From: a virus
DNA: 29,318 nucleotides
Strand: one strand, 5' to 3'
Virus record (IMG/VR): IMGVR_UViG_3300036835_000124
Coordinates: 1 to 29,318 of that record
Under the pieces are notes generated by a model, which saw only the letters and a list, made by a program, of their open reading frames with translations, was not told the origin of the DNA and did not search any database. The position numbers and the translations under genes were made by a program. Positions 1 through 6,108 of the stretch are shown piece after piece. Numbering within the stretch: position 1 is the stretch's first letter; the number at the start of each line of letters is the position of its first letter.

Positions 1-352
1 CGGGACGAAGGCTCCTAGGGGGGTCGCCCCGAGAAACGCGTTTGGTCAGTCCTCGCTGACTTCCGAGTGGTGATCGGTTGGCTTGCTCGCGTCGCGCCTC
101 GATGCTGGCCCGTTGTTCGCGTCTGGCTGACTTGTCGCTGCATCGTCGATGTTCGACGGTCCAGTTGTCTGGGTCGTGGGCGAGGTCGGGGCGTCGCCAT
201 CTGCTGACGATGTGGCCGACCACCCAGGTGTCGGTTTCGGTGACTGGTTGCCCGCATTGGTGGCAGGGTCCGGGGAGCAGGTTGGTGGTGGCGTAGGCGC
301 GGGCTCGGTCGACTGCTCGGCCGCTCCACCCGTCGGCGTTGCCGTTGCCCAT
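1..352 (-). CDS. HNH endonuclease, cut by the window edge
   Basis: This frame stays open from the start codon to base 1, so the 3' end is missing. The protein shows a C-x2-C pair (about residues 30 and 33), a GHI motif with the likely catalytic His47, then N63 and an EHRRC segment (H68, C71): the zinc-supported HNH fold of phage nucleases. In siphoviruses such a gene typically lies beside the terminase and assists DNA packaging at cos. Here it is the last minus-strand gene, and the terminase sits at the far right edge, consistent with a circular map. An in-frame stop just upstream limits the start to ATG at 352 or GTG at 355. Below base 46 another frame reads AFLGATPLGAFVP, which also looks coding, so a frameshift near the edge is possible. 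Confidence 0.8.
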   Translation of the reverse strand, partial: MGNGNADGWSGRAVDRARAYATTNLLPGPCHQCGQPVTETDTWVVGHIVSRWRRPDLAHDPDNWTVEHRRCSDKSARREQRASIEARREQANRSPLGSQRGLTKRVSRGDPPRSLRP

Positions 353-577
353 CACCTCATGGTCACGTCATCCTCTGCTTTGTCCACCGTTGGTCATCCA
401 CACGGTGACTAAGGCAGGGCGGTGACCACGTGGTTGTTCCTTGGTAGTTCTCTGGTTGTTCTATTACTGGGTGTCTGAGCAGATACCTCGAGGGTGTCTG
501 AGCAGATACCTCGAGGGTGTCTGAGGTGATACCTCGGCGCGGTGGTGGTGGCCGGTTATCCCCAGGCTGTGGATGGT
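353..577. other. Non-coding stretch holding the candidate origin
   Basis: These 225 bases separate the HNH gene from the preceding winged-helix gene. Bases 361 to 470 show no convincing gene and are less GC-rich than the flanks. Bases 471 to 539 are three tandem 23-bp repeats. The DnaA-box-like cluster starts at 556 and runs into the end of the neighbouring gene. A reading frame spanning 363 to 749 on the minus strand is arginine- and proline-rich, resembles no family and is treated as a shadow. Confidence 0.6.
471..539. repeat. Three tandem 23-bp iteron-like repeats
   Basis: Units lie at 471-493, 494-516 and 517-539. The first two are identical and begin GTGTCTGAGCAGATACCTCG; the third differs at a few positions and contains a perfect short palindrome, GAGGT-GAT-ACCTC. 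A unit of about 22 bp repeated head to tail next to DnaA boxes is the usual architecture of initiator-binding iterons in plasmids and phages. An operator array is the alternative. The repeat structure is certain; the role is inferred. Confidence 0.75.
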
Positions 578-601
578 TTATCCGAGTCCATCTGTGGATA
601 A
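556..601. promoter_or_regulatory. Cluster of four DnaA-box-like 9-mers (candidate origin)
   Basis: Four 9-mers related to TTATCCACA lie within 46 bases. TTATCCCCA is at 556-564 and TTATCCGAG at 578-586 on the plus strand. CCATCCACA (568-576) and a perfect TTATCCACA (593-601) are on the minus strand. The last two overlap the 3' end of the gene ending at 578. Beside three iterons, this strongly suggests a replication origin using host DnaA. Binding is inferred, not shown. Confidence 0.6.
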
Positions 602-907
602 GGCTGCGATGCCAACGAGGGTGATGGCGCGGGCCATCTGCTGGCGGCCTGAGCGGGCCCGTCGACGTTGGCCCGTGTCCTCGACCAGGCCAGCGTTGGC
701 CAGGTCGCTGCACCTCTTCCATGCCCCTTGGTCGGCGACGTAGCCGCATGCGTCTGCTGCCTCTTCGGCGGTGAGGTCGGCGTGGTCGGCGTAGGCCTTG
801 AGTAGCGCCCGGCGCATCGGGTCGGTGTGCTCGAGCTGGTGAGCAGCGGCGTGGCTGGTGTCGGGGTCACCACGGCGGGCATGCGTCCGCGGGTCGAGGT
901 CATCCAT
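578..907 (-). CDS. Winged-helix-like small DNA-binding protein
   Basis: The product is 109 residues. A GDPDTSHAAA segment near the N-terminus is followed by a helical stretch (LLKAYADHADLTAEEAADAC) and a recognition-helix-like segment (WKRCSDLANAGLVEDTG), then a basic tail. This pattern is common in small actinophage proteins with a MarR-like winged helix. The start ATG at 907 overlaps the stop of the previous gene. A longer reading from 991 would overlap that gene by 90 bases and is disfavoured. The gene ends inside the DnaA-box cluster, so it may act at the origin, but that is only positional inference. Confidence 0.75.
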   Translation of the reverse strand: MDDLDPRTHARRGDPDTSHAAAHQLEHTDPMRRALLKAYADHADLTAEEAADACGYVADQGAWKRCSDLANAGLVEDTGQRRRARSGRQQMARAITLVGIAALSTDGLG

Positions 908-1241
908 GGTTGACCAGCCAGACATTGAGCCGATACATGCGCGGGCCTCGGCTGCCGCCCCATCGACCCATCGGCGCGACCAGGCCAGCATCGACCAGCT
1001 CGGCGACAGCTCGAGCGGTGCGCAGCTTGGCGGCGTTGGTGTACTTGGGATAGCCGAGCCAGAACGTGGCGAGGTATTCCCAGCCGCCCCAGTAGCAGGC
1101 GGCTGGGGTGTCGGGCGGTTGGCCCTTGTCGTGCGCCACTGTCGCCATGCCTTGCAGACACAACCGTGCCGAGTCGCTCAGTCCTGGCAGCGAGCCCGCC
1201 CCTGTCAGGGCGGTGGTCTGCTGCACCAGTTGCCAGCCCAC
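900..1241 (-). CDS. Winged-helix protein, possible replication initiator
   Basis: About 113 residues from GTG at 1241, seven bases below the preceding stop. GTG at 1295 would add 18 residues and overlap the previous gene by 47 bases. After a segment typical of replication and transcription HTH proteins (SDSARLCLQGMATVAHDKG, about 22-40), the C-terminal half carries AAKLRTARAVAELVDAGLV and a wing-like GSRGPRMYRL. Lying immediately before the iterons and DnaA boxes, it is the best candidate here for an origin-binding initiator. No catalytic motif is visible. The winged-helix reading is moderately sure; the initiator role is inference. Confidence 0.7.
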   Translation of the reverse strand: MGWQLVQQTTALTGAGSLPGLSDSARLCLQGMATVAHDKGQPPDTPAACYWGGWEYLATFWLGYPKYTNAAKLRTARAVAELVDAGLVAPMGRWGGSRGPRMYRLNVWLVNHG

Positions 1242-1248
1242 CGCCTGC

Positions 1249-1530
1249 TCATGTCTGGCGTCGGTAGATGGTGGCCCGTTCAACCTCGAGGGCACGCACC
1301 AGGGCGCACCGTGCGCATAGCTCGTCGGTGTCGTCCTGGTCGTGGGGTAGCACCACCTGGCAATGCCTGCACCGTCGGCGCTGTTGGCCGCGCACGGCGT
1401 GCGGTGTGGCGGTGGTGCCGCCGCGGCGGGTGGTGCACCGCTGGCCTGGCTTGGCGTTACACCTGGGGCACGGATAGCTGAGGATGGACGCGAGCCACCA
1501 GGGCGGCGGCGGCTCGGGCTTGGGTGTCAT
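1249..1530 (-). CDS. Small zinc-finger protein
   Basis: The 93-residue product has CPRCNAKPGQRC followed by a Thr/Arg stretch and PHAVR (about residues 21 to 47). This is the C-x2-C-x4-G-x2-C-xn-H-x2-R signature of a small zinc-binding domain widespread in actinobacterial phages and plasmids. A second set of cysteines follows (CRHC at about 54-57, CARC at about 72-75), suggesting a second zinc ribbon. GAGGTGA lies five bases before ATG. The partner and function are unknown; nucleic-acid binding is the usual guess for this family. Confidence 0.75.
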   Translation of the reverse strand: MTPKPEPPPPWWLASILSYPCPRCNAKPGQRCTTRRGGTTATPHAVRGQQRRRCRHCQVVLPHDQDDTDELCARCALVRALEVERATIYRRQT

Positions 1531-1544
1531 CTGCTCACCTCTGC

Positions 1545-1781
1545 TCAGAACTCGGCGAGCCGCCGTACGTCGGCGATGGTGCGGGCGTGCATGCCCATCA
1601 GCTTGCGTGGGTGGGTGCGCCAGTCGCGGTCACGTAGCTGTTGGGCGTGGTGCCAGAGCACCAGCCTGAGGTTGTCGCGCAGCTCATCAAGCTGCTGCTG
1701 GACATCGGCGCACCCGTCGGCGTAGCCGTCGTCGTAGCCGTGTTGGTAGCCGTCGAGGTTGGCCTGGTCGGCGGTGCTCAT
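1545..1781 (-). CDS. Small protein of unknown function
   Basis: The product is 78 residues. The N-terminus is rich in Tyr, Asp and Gly (GYQHGYDDGYADGCADV), followed by an amphipathic helix (QQQLDELRDNLRLVLWHHAQQL) and a basic C-terminus. No known family was recognised. It is transcribed with its neighbours, and its ATG overlaps the preceding stop (ATGA). Confidence 0.65.
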   Translation of the reverse strand: MSTADQANLDGYQHGYDDGYADGCADVQQQLDELRDNLRLVLWHHAQQLRDRDWRTHPRKLMGMHARTIADVRRLAEF

Positions 1782-1999
1782 GGCTCGGGCAGGTCGTCGT
1801 CATCGAACAGGGCCAGCTCAAGCAGGTGACGGCCCCAATGCGTCGGCAAGTCCACTGGCTCACCGCATCGGCAGTAGTAGCCGCCGTCCCAGTGGTGGGC
1901 CGACAGCAGCGACTCGACGCGGGTGGCGATGGCTTGGCGCAGCCTGGCTGCATATTCGGCGTCGAGCTTGGCCCAGGCTTGGGCGTAGTTGTCAGGCAT
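1778..1999 (-). CDS. Small acidic-tailed protein, unknown function
   Basis: The 73-residue product has an amphipathic helical first half (AQAWAKLDAEYAARLRQAI). A CRCGE pair with neighbouring His residues (about 35 to 60) might bind a metal. The tail is acidic (FDDDDLPEP). Stop/start overlaps link it to both neighbours (ATGCCTGA upstream, ATGA downstream). No family was recognised. Confidence 0.65.
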   Translation of the reverse strand: MPDNYAQAWAKLDAEYAARLRQAIATRVESLLSAHHWDGGYYCRCGEPVDLPTHWGRHLLELALFDDDDLPEP

Positions 2000-2165
2000 C
2001 GGGCACCTGGCCTGTCTCGCACCACTGGGCGAGCAGCAGCGCGGTGAGCGGGTCGGTCACGGGGAACAGATGAACGGCCAGCGTCAGCAGCTCGGCCCGC
2101 TGGCGGGCGTCGGCCCCGTAGACAGAGCCCATGTTGGGCAGGCGCTTGTCAGGCATGTCAGGCAT
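1992..2165 (-). CDS. Small protein of unknown function
   Basis: This is a 57-residue product with a mostly helical, hydrophobic C-terminal half (ADARQRAELLTLAVHLFPV, then LTALLLAQWCETG). The ATG at 2165 overlaps the previous stop in the motif ATGCCTGA, which recurs at the next junction; ATG at 2156 is an alternative. A reading from 2246 would intrude on the neighbour and is rejected. Function unknown. Confidence 0.6.
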   Translation of the reverse strand: MPDMPDKRLPNMGSVYGADARQRAELLTLAVHLFPVTDPLTALLLAQWCETGQVPDA

Positions 2166-2361
2166 CGGGCCCACCGTCCTCGAGGTTGTCGAGGGCGGCC
2201 AGCTCGGCGGCGTCCCAGAGCCACTGGGCGACGCGTTCGGCCTCACCCCTGGTCATCAGCACGGGTGTGCCCTCGATGGTGATGCGGACACGTGGCCCGA
2301 GCGGCGTGCCGATGGCGTCGACACTGAGCACGGCCATGGGACGCGGGCGGCGTCTACTCAT
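2158..2361 (-). CDS. Small protein of unknown function
   Basis: This 67-residue product has a beta-rich first half (AVLSVDAIG, VRITIEGTPVLMT) followed by a helix (RGEAERVAQWLWDAAELAAL) and an acidic tail. The ATG at 2361 overlaps the resolvase stop (ATGAGTAG); an internal ATG at 2337 is possible. The composition resembles small regulatory proteins of recombination modules, but no family was recognised. Confidence 0.65.
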   Translation of the reverse strand: MSRRRPRPMAVLSVDAIGTPLGPRVRITIEGTPVLMTRGEAERVAQWLWDAAELAALDNLEDGGPDA

Positions 2362-2734
2362 CGTCGGCCACCGCCTCGGCCTTGCGGTTGCGTTGCCTGG
2401 TGGGCGGTTTCAAGGTGGCGCGGACACGTGGCCCGTCGAGCAGCGTCACCAGCTCGATGGTGCCGCGGCTGGGCCTCGAGGCCACCAGCGGTTCGGCGGC
2501 GGCCCGTTCGGCGGTGTCGAGCAGCGTGGCCCGCTCGGCGGGCGTGGCCTTGCCGTTGACCTTGCAGGACACCAGCAGCACGTGCGGCCCGCCCATCGAG
2601 TTGCGGCGTACGGCCACCAGGTCGGCGGGCCCGAGCGAGCCAGCGGAACGCACCACCACCCAGCCCGCCCGCTCGAGGGCGCTCCTGCACTGACGTTCGA
2701 AGTAGTCGCCGCGCTGGCGGTTGGCGTTAGCCAT
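2354..2734 (-). CDS. Hjc-type Holliday junction resolvase
   Basis: The 126-residue product begins MANANRQRGDYFERQC and matches the archaeal-type Hjc nuclease fold: E13 in the first helix, the RSAGSLGPADLVAV strand with D38, then LLVSCK with K58 and a conserved-looking NGKATPAE. These correspond to the PD-(D/E)xK core, except that the acidic residue before the lysine is Ser56. It should cut four-way junctions or branched intermediates, fitting the RecT and RecB-like genes just upstream. The ATG overlaps the RecT stop (ATGGCTAA). A longer frame to 2857 lies inside recT and is rejected. Confidence 0.8.
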   Translation of the reverse strand: MANANRQRGDYFERQCRSALERAGWVVVRSAGSLGPADLVAVRRNSMGGPHVLLVSCKVNGKATPAERATLLDTAERAAAEPLVASRPSRGTIELVTLLDGPRVRATLKPPTRQRNRKAEAVADDE

Positions 2735-4067
2735 CGTCGCCCCAGGGCAGCTCGGTTTGACTACGGCCCCACACGTCGGGGCCCCCATCGTCGGGTTGTC
2801 TGCTCGGCTGAATCTCGGGCCACTCGACCACCCGTAGCCAGCCCTCGGCGTTCTCACGCATCACGGCGTCGCCGTTCTCGACACGGCCCAGCTCGGCGGC
2901 CAGCTTGATGCCCTCATGCCTGAGCAGCTCGGTGCTGGATTCGACTTGACGGCCCAGCGTGTGGCTGAACCACTCGAGCCGCCTCATCCGGTTCAGCTCG
3001 GCGTTGGGCTCTTCGGGCGCGACCCGACGCCAGGCGGCGAGCAGCCCTCGGCGGACGCCGTCGCCGATGCGCACGGGCCCCACACCACTGGCTGGCGGTT
3101 CGGGCGGCGGCTGCTCTGGGGTGAGGTCGGGCAGGGCGGGCCCGCCGTCCTCATGGGGCGGCGGCGGGCCCTCAGCCAGTGCGATGGGCGGCTCATCGGT
3201 ACCCGTCGGGTCGGGTGCCTGGTGTCGCCGTGGGGGGAGGTGCACTGGCTGGTCGATGGGGTCGGCATGGTCCTGCCTCGAGTGTCCTCCTGGTGGGCTT
3301 GCCTGCTCGGGTGCCTGGTCGCCGCCGTTTTGGGGTACGTCAGGGCTGCCAGGCTCAGGTGCGAGCCGCACGGGCTCGCCCTGGGCTTGGACCACCGCGC
3401 CCGCACCGAGCGGCTGGCTCTGGGCCACTGAGGCGTCAAGTGCGAGCTGCCGCGGTGTCGTGCGGCGTTGCACAGGCTGCCTGGTCGGTGGCTCGGCGGG
3501 CGCTGGGTCGCTGCTGGTGAACGGTGCCCAGGCCTCGAGGCTTTGGGCGTCGGCGACATCCTCGGCGATGTAGCCCAGGCCCTTGACCACGTCGGGGAAC
3601 AGGATGCGGGCCAGGTCGCTGGTGGCGCGGGCAAGCAGCATGGCGCGGGGGTAGCGCTGCCACACCTGTCGGCCCAGCAGCCCCGCCGCCCGCGCCATGT
3701 CTAGCGTCCACTCGACCACCAGCCGCTCACCCTCTGGGCGGTCGTGCCTCAGGCCTGACACGCGACAGCGTGTGCCGCTCATGTCGTGGATGGTCAGGCT
3801 ATGCCCTGCCCTGAGGATCAGCGCCCGCATCAGCTCGGCGCTGGGCGCTGGGCGGCCCTCGACCACGTGGATACCGACCAGGGCCTGCATCGGGCCCACA
3901 CCTATCTCGTCGCCGTACATGATGGCGGCGGTGACCACGTCGGGCTGGTCGCGCATGGCCTTGGGCACAAACTCGGTGTGGGCGATGACCTCGGCGAGCT
4001 GACGGGCTGGTGCCAGCACCTGGGCCCACTTGGTCACGCTCGAGGCCTCGAGCGGTTGCAGGCTCAT
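2727..4067 (-). CDS. recT: RecT-family single-strand annealing protein
   Basis: The product is 446 residues. Residues from about 30 to 190 carry the RecT core seen in actinophages: FVPKAMRDQPDVVTAAIMYG, DEIGVGPMQALVGIHVVEG, PSAELMRALILRAGH, then WQRYPRAMLLARATSDLAR and FPDVVKGLGYIAEDV. RecT proteins bind single-stranded DNA and anneal homologous strands, usually after a partner exonuclease resects ends; here the RecB-like gene at 4413-5186 is the likely partner. The core is followed by a long Pro/Gln-rich linker (about 195-330) and a separate helical domain with RRLEWFSHTLGRQ, making the protein longer than typical RecT. The tail may bind a partner; that is inference. Confidence 0.85.
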   Translation of the reverse strand: MSLQPLEASSVTKWAQVLAPARQLAEVIAHTEFVPKAMRDQPDVVTAAIMYGDEIGVGPMQALVGIHVVEGRPAPSAELMRALILRAGHSLTIHDMSGTRCRVSGLRHDRPEGERLVVEWTLDMARAAGLLGRQVWQRYPRAMLLARATSDLARILFPDVVKGLGYIAEDVADAQSLEAWAPFTSSDPAPAEPPTRQPVQRRTTPRQLALDASVAQSQPLGAGAVVQAQGEPVRLAPEPGSPDVPQNGGDQAPEQASPPGGHSRQDHADPIDQPVHLPPRRHQAPDPTGTDEPPIALAEGPPPPHEDGGPALPDLTPEQPPPEPPASGVGPVRIGDGVRRGLLAAWRRVAPEEPNAELNRMRRLEWFSHTLGRQVESSTELLRHEGIKLAAELGRVENGDAVMRENAEGWLRVVEWPEIQPSRQPDDGGPDVWGRSQTELPWGDDG

Positions 4068-4243
4068 GGCGTCACGCCCTCGAGGGCGGCCACCAGGGCA
4101 TCGTGCGCGCCCACCAGTGTCTGGTGGTCCCAGCCGTCAGCCTCGCGCCAGACGTGCGGCATGACCAGCACCGCGCCCACCAGGGCGTGCAACAGGTCGG
4201 CCTCTGTCTCGGTCAGCGCCACCGTGACATCGCGGCGGCTCAT
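4064..4243 (-). CDS. Small protein of unknown function
   Basis: A 59-residue product starts MSRRDVTVALTETEADLL and continues HALVGAVLVMPHV. It overlaps recT by ATGA and starts inside the stop of the previous gene. It is predicted helical and mildly acidic, with no known motif. It lies between the RecB-like nuclease and RecT genes, so a recombination role is possible but unsupported. Confidence 0.65.
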   Translation of the reverse strand: MSRRDVTVALTETEADLLHALVGAVLVMPHVWREADGWDHQTLVGAHDALVAALEGVTP

Positions 4244-4413
4244 GACGGGCCCGCCTGGTTGGCTTGGAAACTGGCGGCCAACATCTGGCCAAGGATGACC
4301 AGGGCCTGCTGTTCGGTGAACTCTTCCTGGGTCAGCGCCACGAACATCTGTCGCAGAGTGTTGGCTGCCTCGCGGTGGTCGGCACTCGGTTCCATGGGCC
4401 CGTTCGCGGTCAT
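4240..4413 (-). CDS. Small helical protein of unknown function
   Basis: The 57-residue product has the central segment REAANTLRQMFVALTQEEF and then TEQQALVILGQMLAASFQAN, two amphipathic helices. The ATG at 4413 shares bases with the stop of the RecB-like gene (TGATG), so the two are translationally coupled. The longer reading from 4473 lies inside the nuclease gene and is rejected. Possibly a small cofactor of the recombination module; no homology was recognised. Confidence 0.65.
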   Translation of the reverse strand: MTANGPMEPSADHREAANTLRQMFVALTQEEFTEQQALVILGQMLAASFQANQAGPS

Positions 4414-5186
4414 CACGCCACCTCGGGCGCGGTCAGCGGTGCGCCCACGCTCTGGTCGTGGTCGAGCTTGCACCAGGCCGCCACGTGCATGGCGTGCCGG
4501 AACACGTCATAGACGCTGTCACCGACGGCCAGCGGCACCACCTGCCACTGGTCGGGCCTGACCCAGACGGCGGCGGCCCGCTCGATGGCAGGCATGGGCC
4601 TGTCGACGCCCTCATGCACGATGTGCGTGGCATGGGCGTAGGCGGCGAGCTGTAGAGACTTCTCAGGCCAGACGCCGCTCTGGCTGGTGGTGTAGTCCAG
4701 CAGCCACAGGGCCCCGTCCATGCGGGCCAACAGGTCGAGCCGACCAGCCCAGCGGTCGACCTCATGGAACACGATGGCCTCATGGGCGATGGGGTCGACG
4801 TGCCACGCGTCCATGAACCTGGCGAGCTGCTGGGCGCTCTGATAGGCGGCCTCGGGGTACGGCAGACCCTGGTCATCCTCGGCGGGCAGCGGCTGCCCGT
4901 ACACCAGCGGCTCGGCCAGCTTGTGCACCAGGGTGCCGTGGTCGGCGGCCTGCCGCCAGGCTCGAGGGCCAGCGCCCTGGGCCAGGCCTCTCCACTCGGC
5001 CTCGCCGATCATGGGCAGCTCATCGACGTGGATGGCGGCCCAGGCGGCGGCCTCTTTGCCCGCCGCGCCGATCAGGCCGCGGTGGTCGCCGACATAGCGG
5101 GCGACCGTGGTCGGGTTGGGCACGTAGCTGCCGTCGAGGCTGTACCGATGGAAGCGCCCGCCCTGAAAGGTGACGCGGCTGGTCAT
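4413..5186 (-). CDS. RecB/Cas4-like PD-(D/E)xK exonuclease
   Basis: The 257-residue product keeps the RecB-family order: GTLVHKLAE with H88, an acidic strand (AHEAIVFHEVD), GRLDLL with D151, LLDYTTS with D164, and QLAAYAHA with Q179 and Y183. This family resects DNA ends and is often paired with RecT in phages. The catalytic lysine expected two residues after D164 is Thr166; K176 in WPEKSLQL could have taken its place, as lysine migration is known in this superfamily. No cysteine cluster is seen, so there is no Cas4-type iron-sulfur domain. The ATG overlaps the upstream HTH stop. Confidence 0.75.
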   Translation of the reverse strand: MTSRVTFQGGRFHRYSLDGSYVPNPTTVARYVGDHRGLIGAAGKEAAAWAAIHVDELPMIGEAEWRGLAQGAGPRAWRQAADHGTLVHKLAEPLVYGQPLPAEDDQGLPYPEAAYQSAQQLARFMDAWHVDPIAHEAIVFHEVDRWAGRLDLLARMDGALWLLDYTTSQSGVWPEKSLQLAAYAHATHIVHEGVDRPMPAIERAAAVWVRPDQWQVVPLAVGDSVYDVFRHAMHVAAWCKLDHDQSVGAPLTAPEVA

Positions 5187-5503
5187 CGGTCGGCCCGCCG
5201 CTCGGCGATGTCCTCGAGCTGGTTGGTGGTCAGCGCGATGCCGAGCCGTGCGGGCCTGTCGCCCTCGGGGATGGCGTCGGGGTTGTGCGTCAGCAGCTCA
5301 ACCACGCGGGCAATGTGCTCATCGCTCAGGTACGGCGACCGCCACACCTTGATGTGCGGCCAATCGCCGAACTTGCCCGTGGTGTGCCGCTGCACCGTCC
5401 TCGGCGTCAGGCCTCCGAGCTTGCGGCCCACTTCCTCGGCGTCGTAGTAGGTCACCTCCGCCAGCTCGCCGTCGGCGGTCATGGTCGGAATCCGAATAGA
5501 CAA
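5183..5503 (-). CDS. HTH protein at the head of the early operon
   Basis: The 106-residue product has a helix-turn-helix at about 19-45 (YYDAEEVGRKLGGLTPRTVQRH), like MerR/excisionase-type winged helices, followed by a strand-rich wing (WPHIKVWRSPYLSDEHI). The TTG start at 5503 is chosen because GGGAGG lies seven bases before it; the internal ATG at 5482 has no ribosome site. It is the first gene of the minus-strand early operon and faces the plus-strand zinc-protein operon. That is the position of a Cro-like regulator or a recombination directionality factor. Which of these it is cannot be decided. Confidence 0.75.
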   Translation of the reverse strand: MSIRIPTMTADGELAEVTYYDAEEVGRKLGGLTPRTVQRHTTGKFGDWPHIKVWRSPYLSDEHIARVVELLTHNPDAIPEGDRPARLGIALTTNQLEDIAERRADR

Positions 5504-5752
5504 CGCTGGGCCTCCCGTCCCCGAGTCTGATATCCGTTCACACTCGCACCGACACGCCCGACACGCTAGAACCTTGACCGCGACTTCTCAGCATGTTATC
5601 GGCGTTTACCGGCGTCGCATTCATATCGGGTGTTACAAACGGAATATCAGAGGTCACAAACACGCCCAGCGTCCGCTCCTCCTTCCCCAGGTTGTCCCGC
5701 GCTGGGTACTGTGCCCCTGCAACTCGGTGCCCCAACTCGGAAGGATGAACCG
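5504..5752. promoter_or_regulatory. Divergent promoter and operator region
   Basis: These 249 bases separate the early minus-strand operon from the plus-strand zinc-protein operon and must hold both promoters. The region is less GC-rich than its flanks. It contains two 18-bp direct repeats (5623-5640, 5644-5661), a possible third degenerate copy near 5596, and a 9-bp tandem repeat CCGACACGC at 5549-5566. A weak plus-strand promoter guess is TTGACC (5574-5579), a 17-base spacer, and TATCGG (5597-5602). A 65-codon minus-strand frame at 5538-5735 looks unlike a protein and is not called. Confidence 0.6.
5623..5661. repeat. Two 18-bp direct repeats at 21-bp spacing, likely operators
   Basis: Copies at 5623-5640 and 5644-5661 share 14 of 18 positions, with the conserved ends ATATC and ACAAAC. 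The 21-bp period is two helical turns, placing both copies on the same DNA face as expected for cooperative repressor binding. A weaker copy (TATCGG then TTACC) begins near 5597. Confidence 0.55.
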
Positions 5753-6106
5753 ATGACAGATGAGCTGGTGAGCCCCCAGCGGTTCGCAGAGGGCCTCAGC
5801 GACAAACAACTGCACTGTCGGGAACTCGGCCACAACTGGCGGCCTCTGGCAGCCTCTTGGGACCGTAAGGCTGGTGTGTTCGACAGGCGGCTGCGGTGCC
5901 CGACCTGCCGTACCGAGCGCGTCCAGGTGCTCAGCAAACGCGGCGAGGTGGTCAGCAACCGCTACGTCTACGCCAAGGGCTACTTGGCCTCGAGCATCGA
6001 TGAGCACCCCGGCATCAGCGCGATGCGCGCCACGTTCAGACTTGAGGCGGTGCACCGTTTCCTCGACAACGTGACGCAACTACCCATTGAGAACGGAGCA
6101 GCTTGA
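5753..6106 (+). CDS. Zinc-ribbon-like protein, plus-strand operon
   Basis: The 117-residue product has CRELGHNW (about residues 22-29) and CPTCRTE (about 49-55), a C-x4-H and C-x2-C set likely to bind zinc. A KRGEVVSNRYVYAKGYL segment follows. Similar small proteins occur in actinophages, usually without assigned function. GGAAGGA lies eight bases before the ATG, deciding this start over a longer frame from 5630. It is the first gene of the only plus-strand unit and overlaps the leader of the C2H2 gene. Its position opposite the early operon suggests a role in lysogeny control; this is inferred from layout only. Confidence 0.8.
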   Translation: MTDELVSPQRFAEGLSDKQLHCRELGHNWRPLAASWDRKAGVFDRRLRCPTCRTERVQVLSKRGEVVSNRYVYAKGYLASSIDEHPGISAMRATFRLEAVHRFLDNVTQLPIENGAA

Positions 6107-6108
6107 CG

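Noticed and set aside
363-749. 128-codon minus-strand frame through the iterons
   Set aside because: Arg/Pro/His-rich composition typical of an out-of-frame reading, overlaps the winged-helix gene, and its codons are repeated by the iterons.
556-1161. 201-codon minus-strand frame across two winged-helix genes
   Set aside because: It crosses two better genes in another frame and has shadow-like composition.
858-1481. 207-codon plus-strand frame
   Set aside because: Antisense to three coupled small genes, Arg/Gly/Trp-rich, no family resemblance.
4413-5186. Cas4 of a CRISPR system
   Set aside because: No Fe-S cysteine cluster, no CRISPR array or other cas genes; the RecT context fits a RecB-like phage exonuclease.
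5538-5735. 65-codon minus-strand frame in the divergent region
   Set aside because: It lies over the operator repeats, has no ribosome site, and does not resemble a folded protein; the region is better explained as regulatory.
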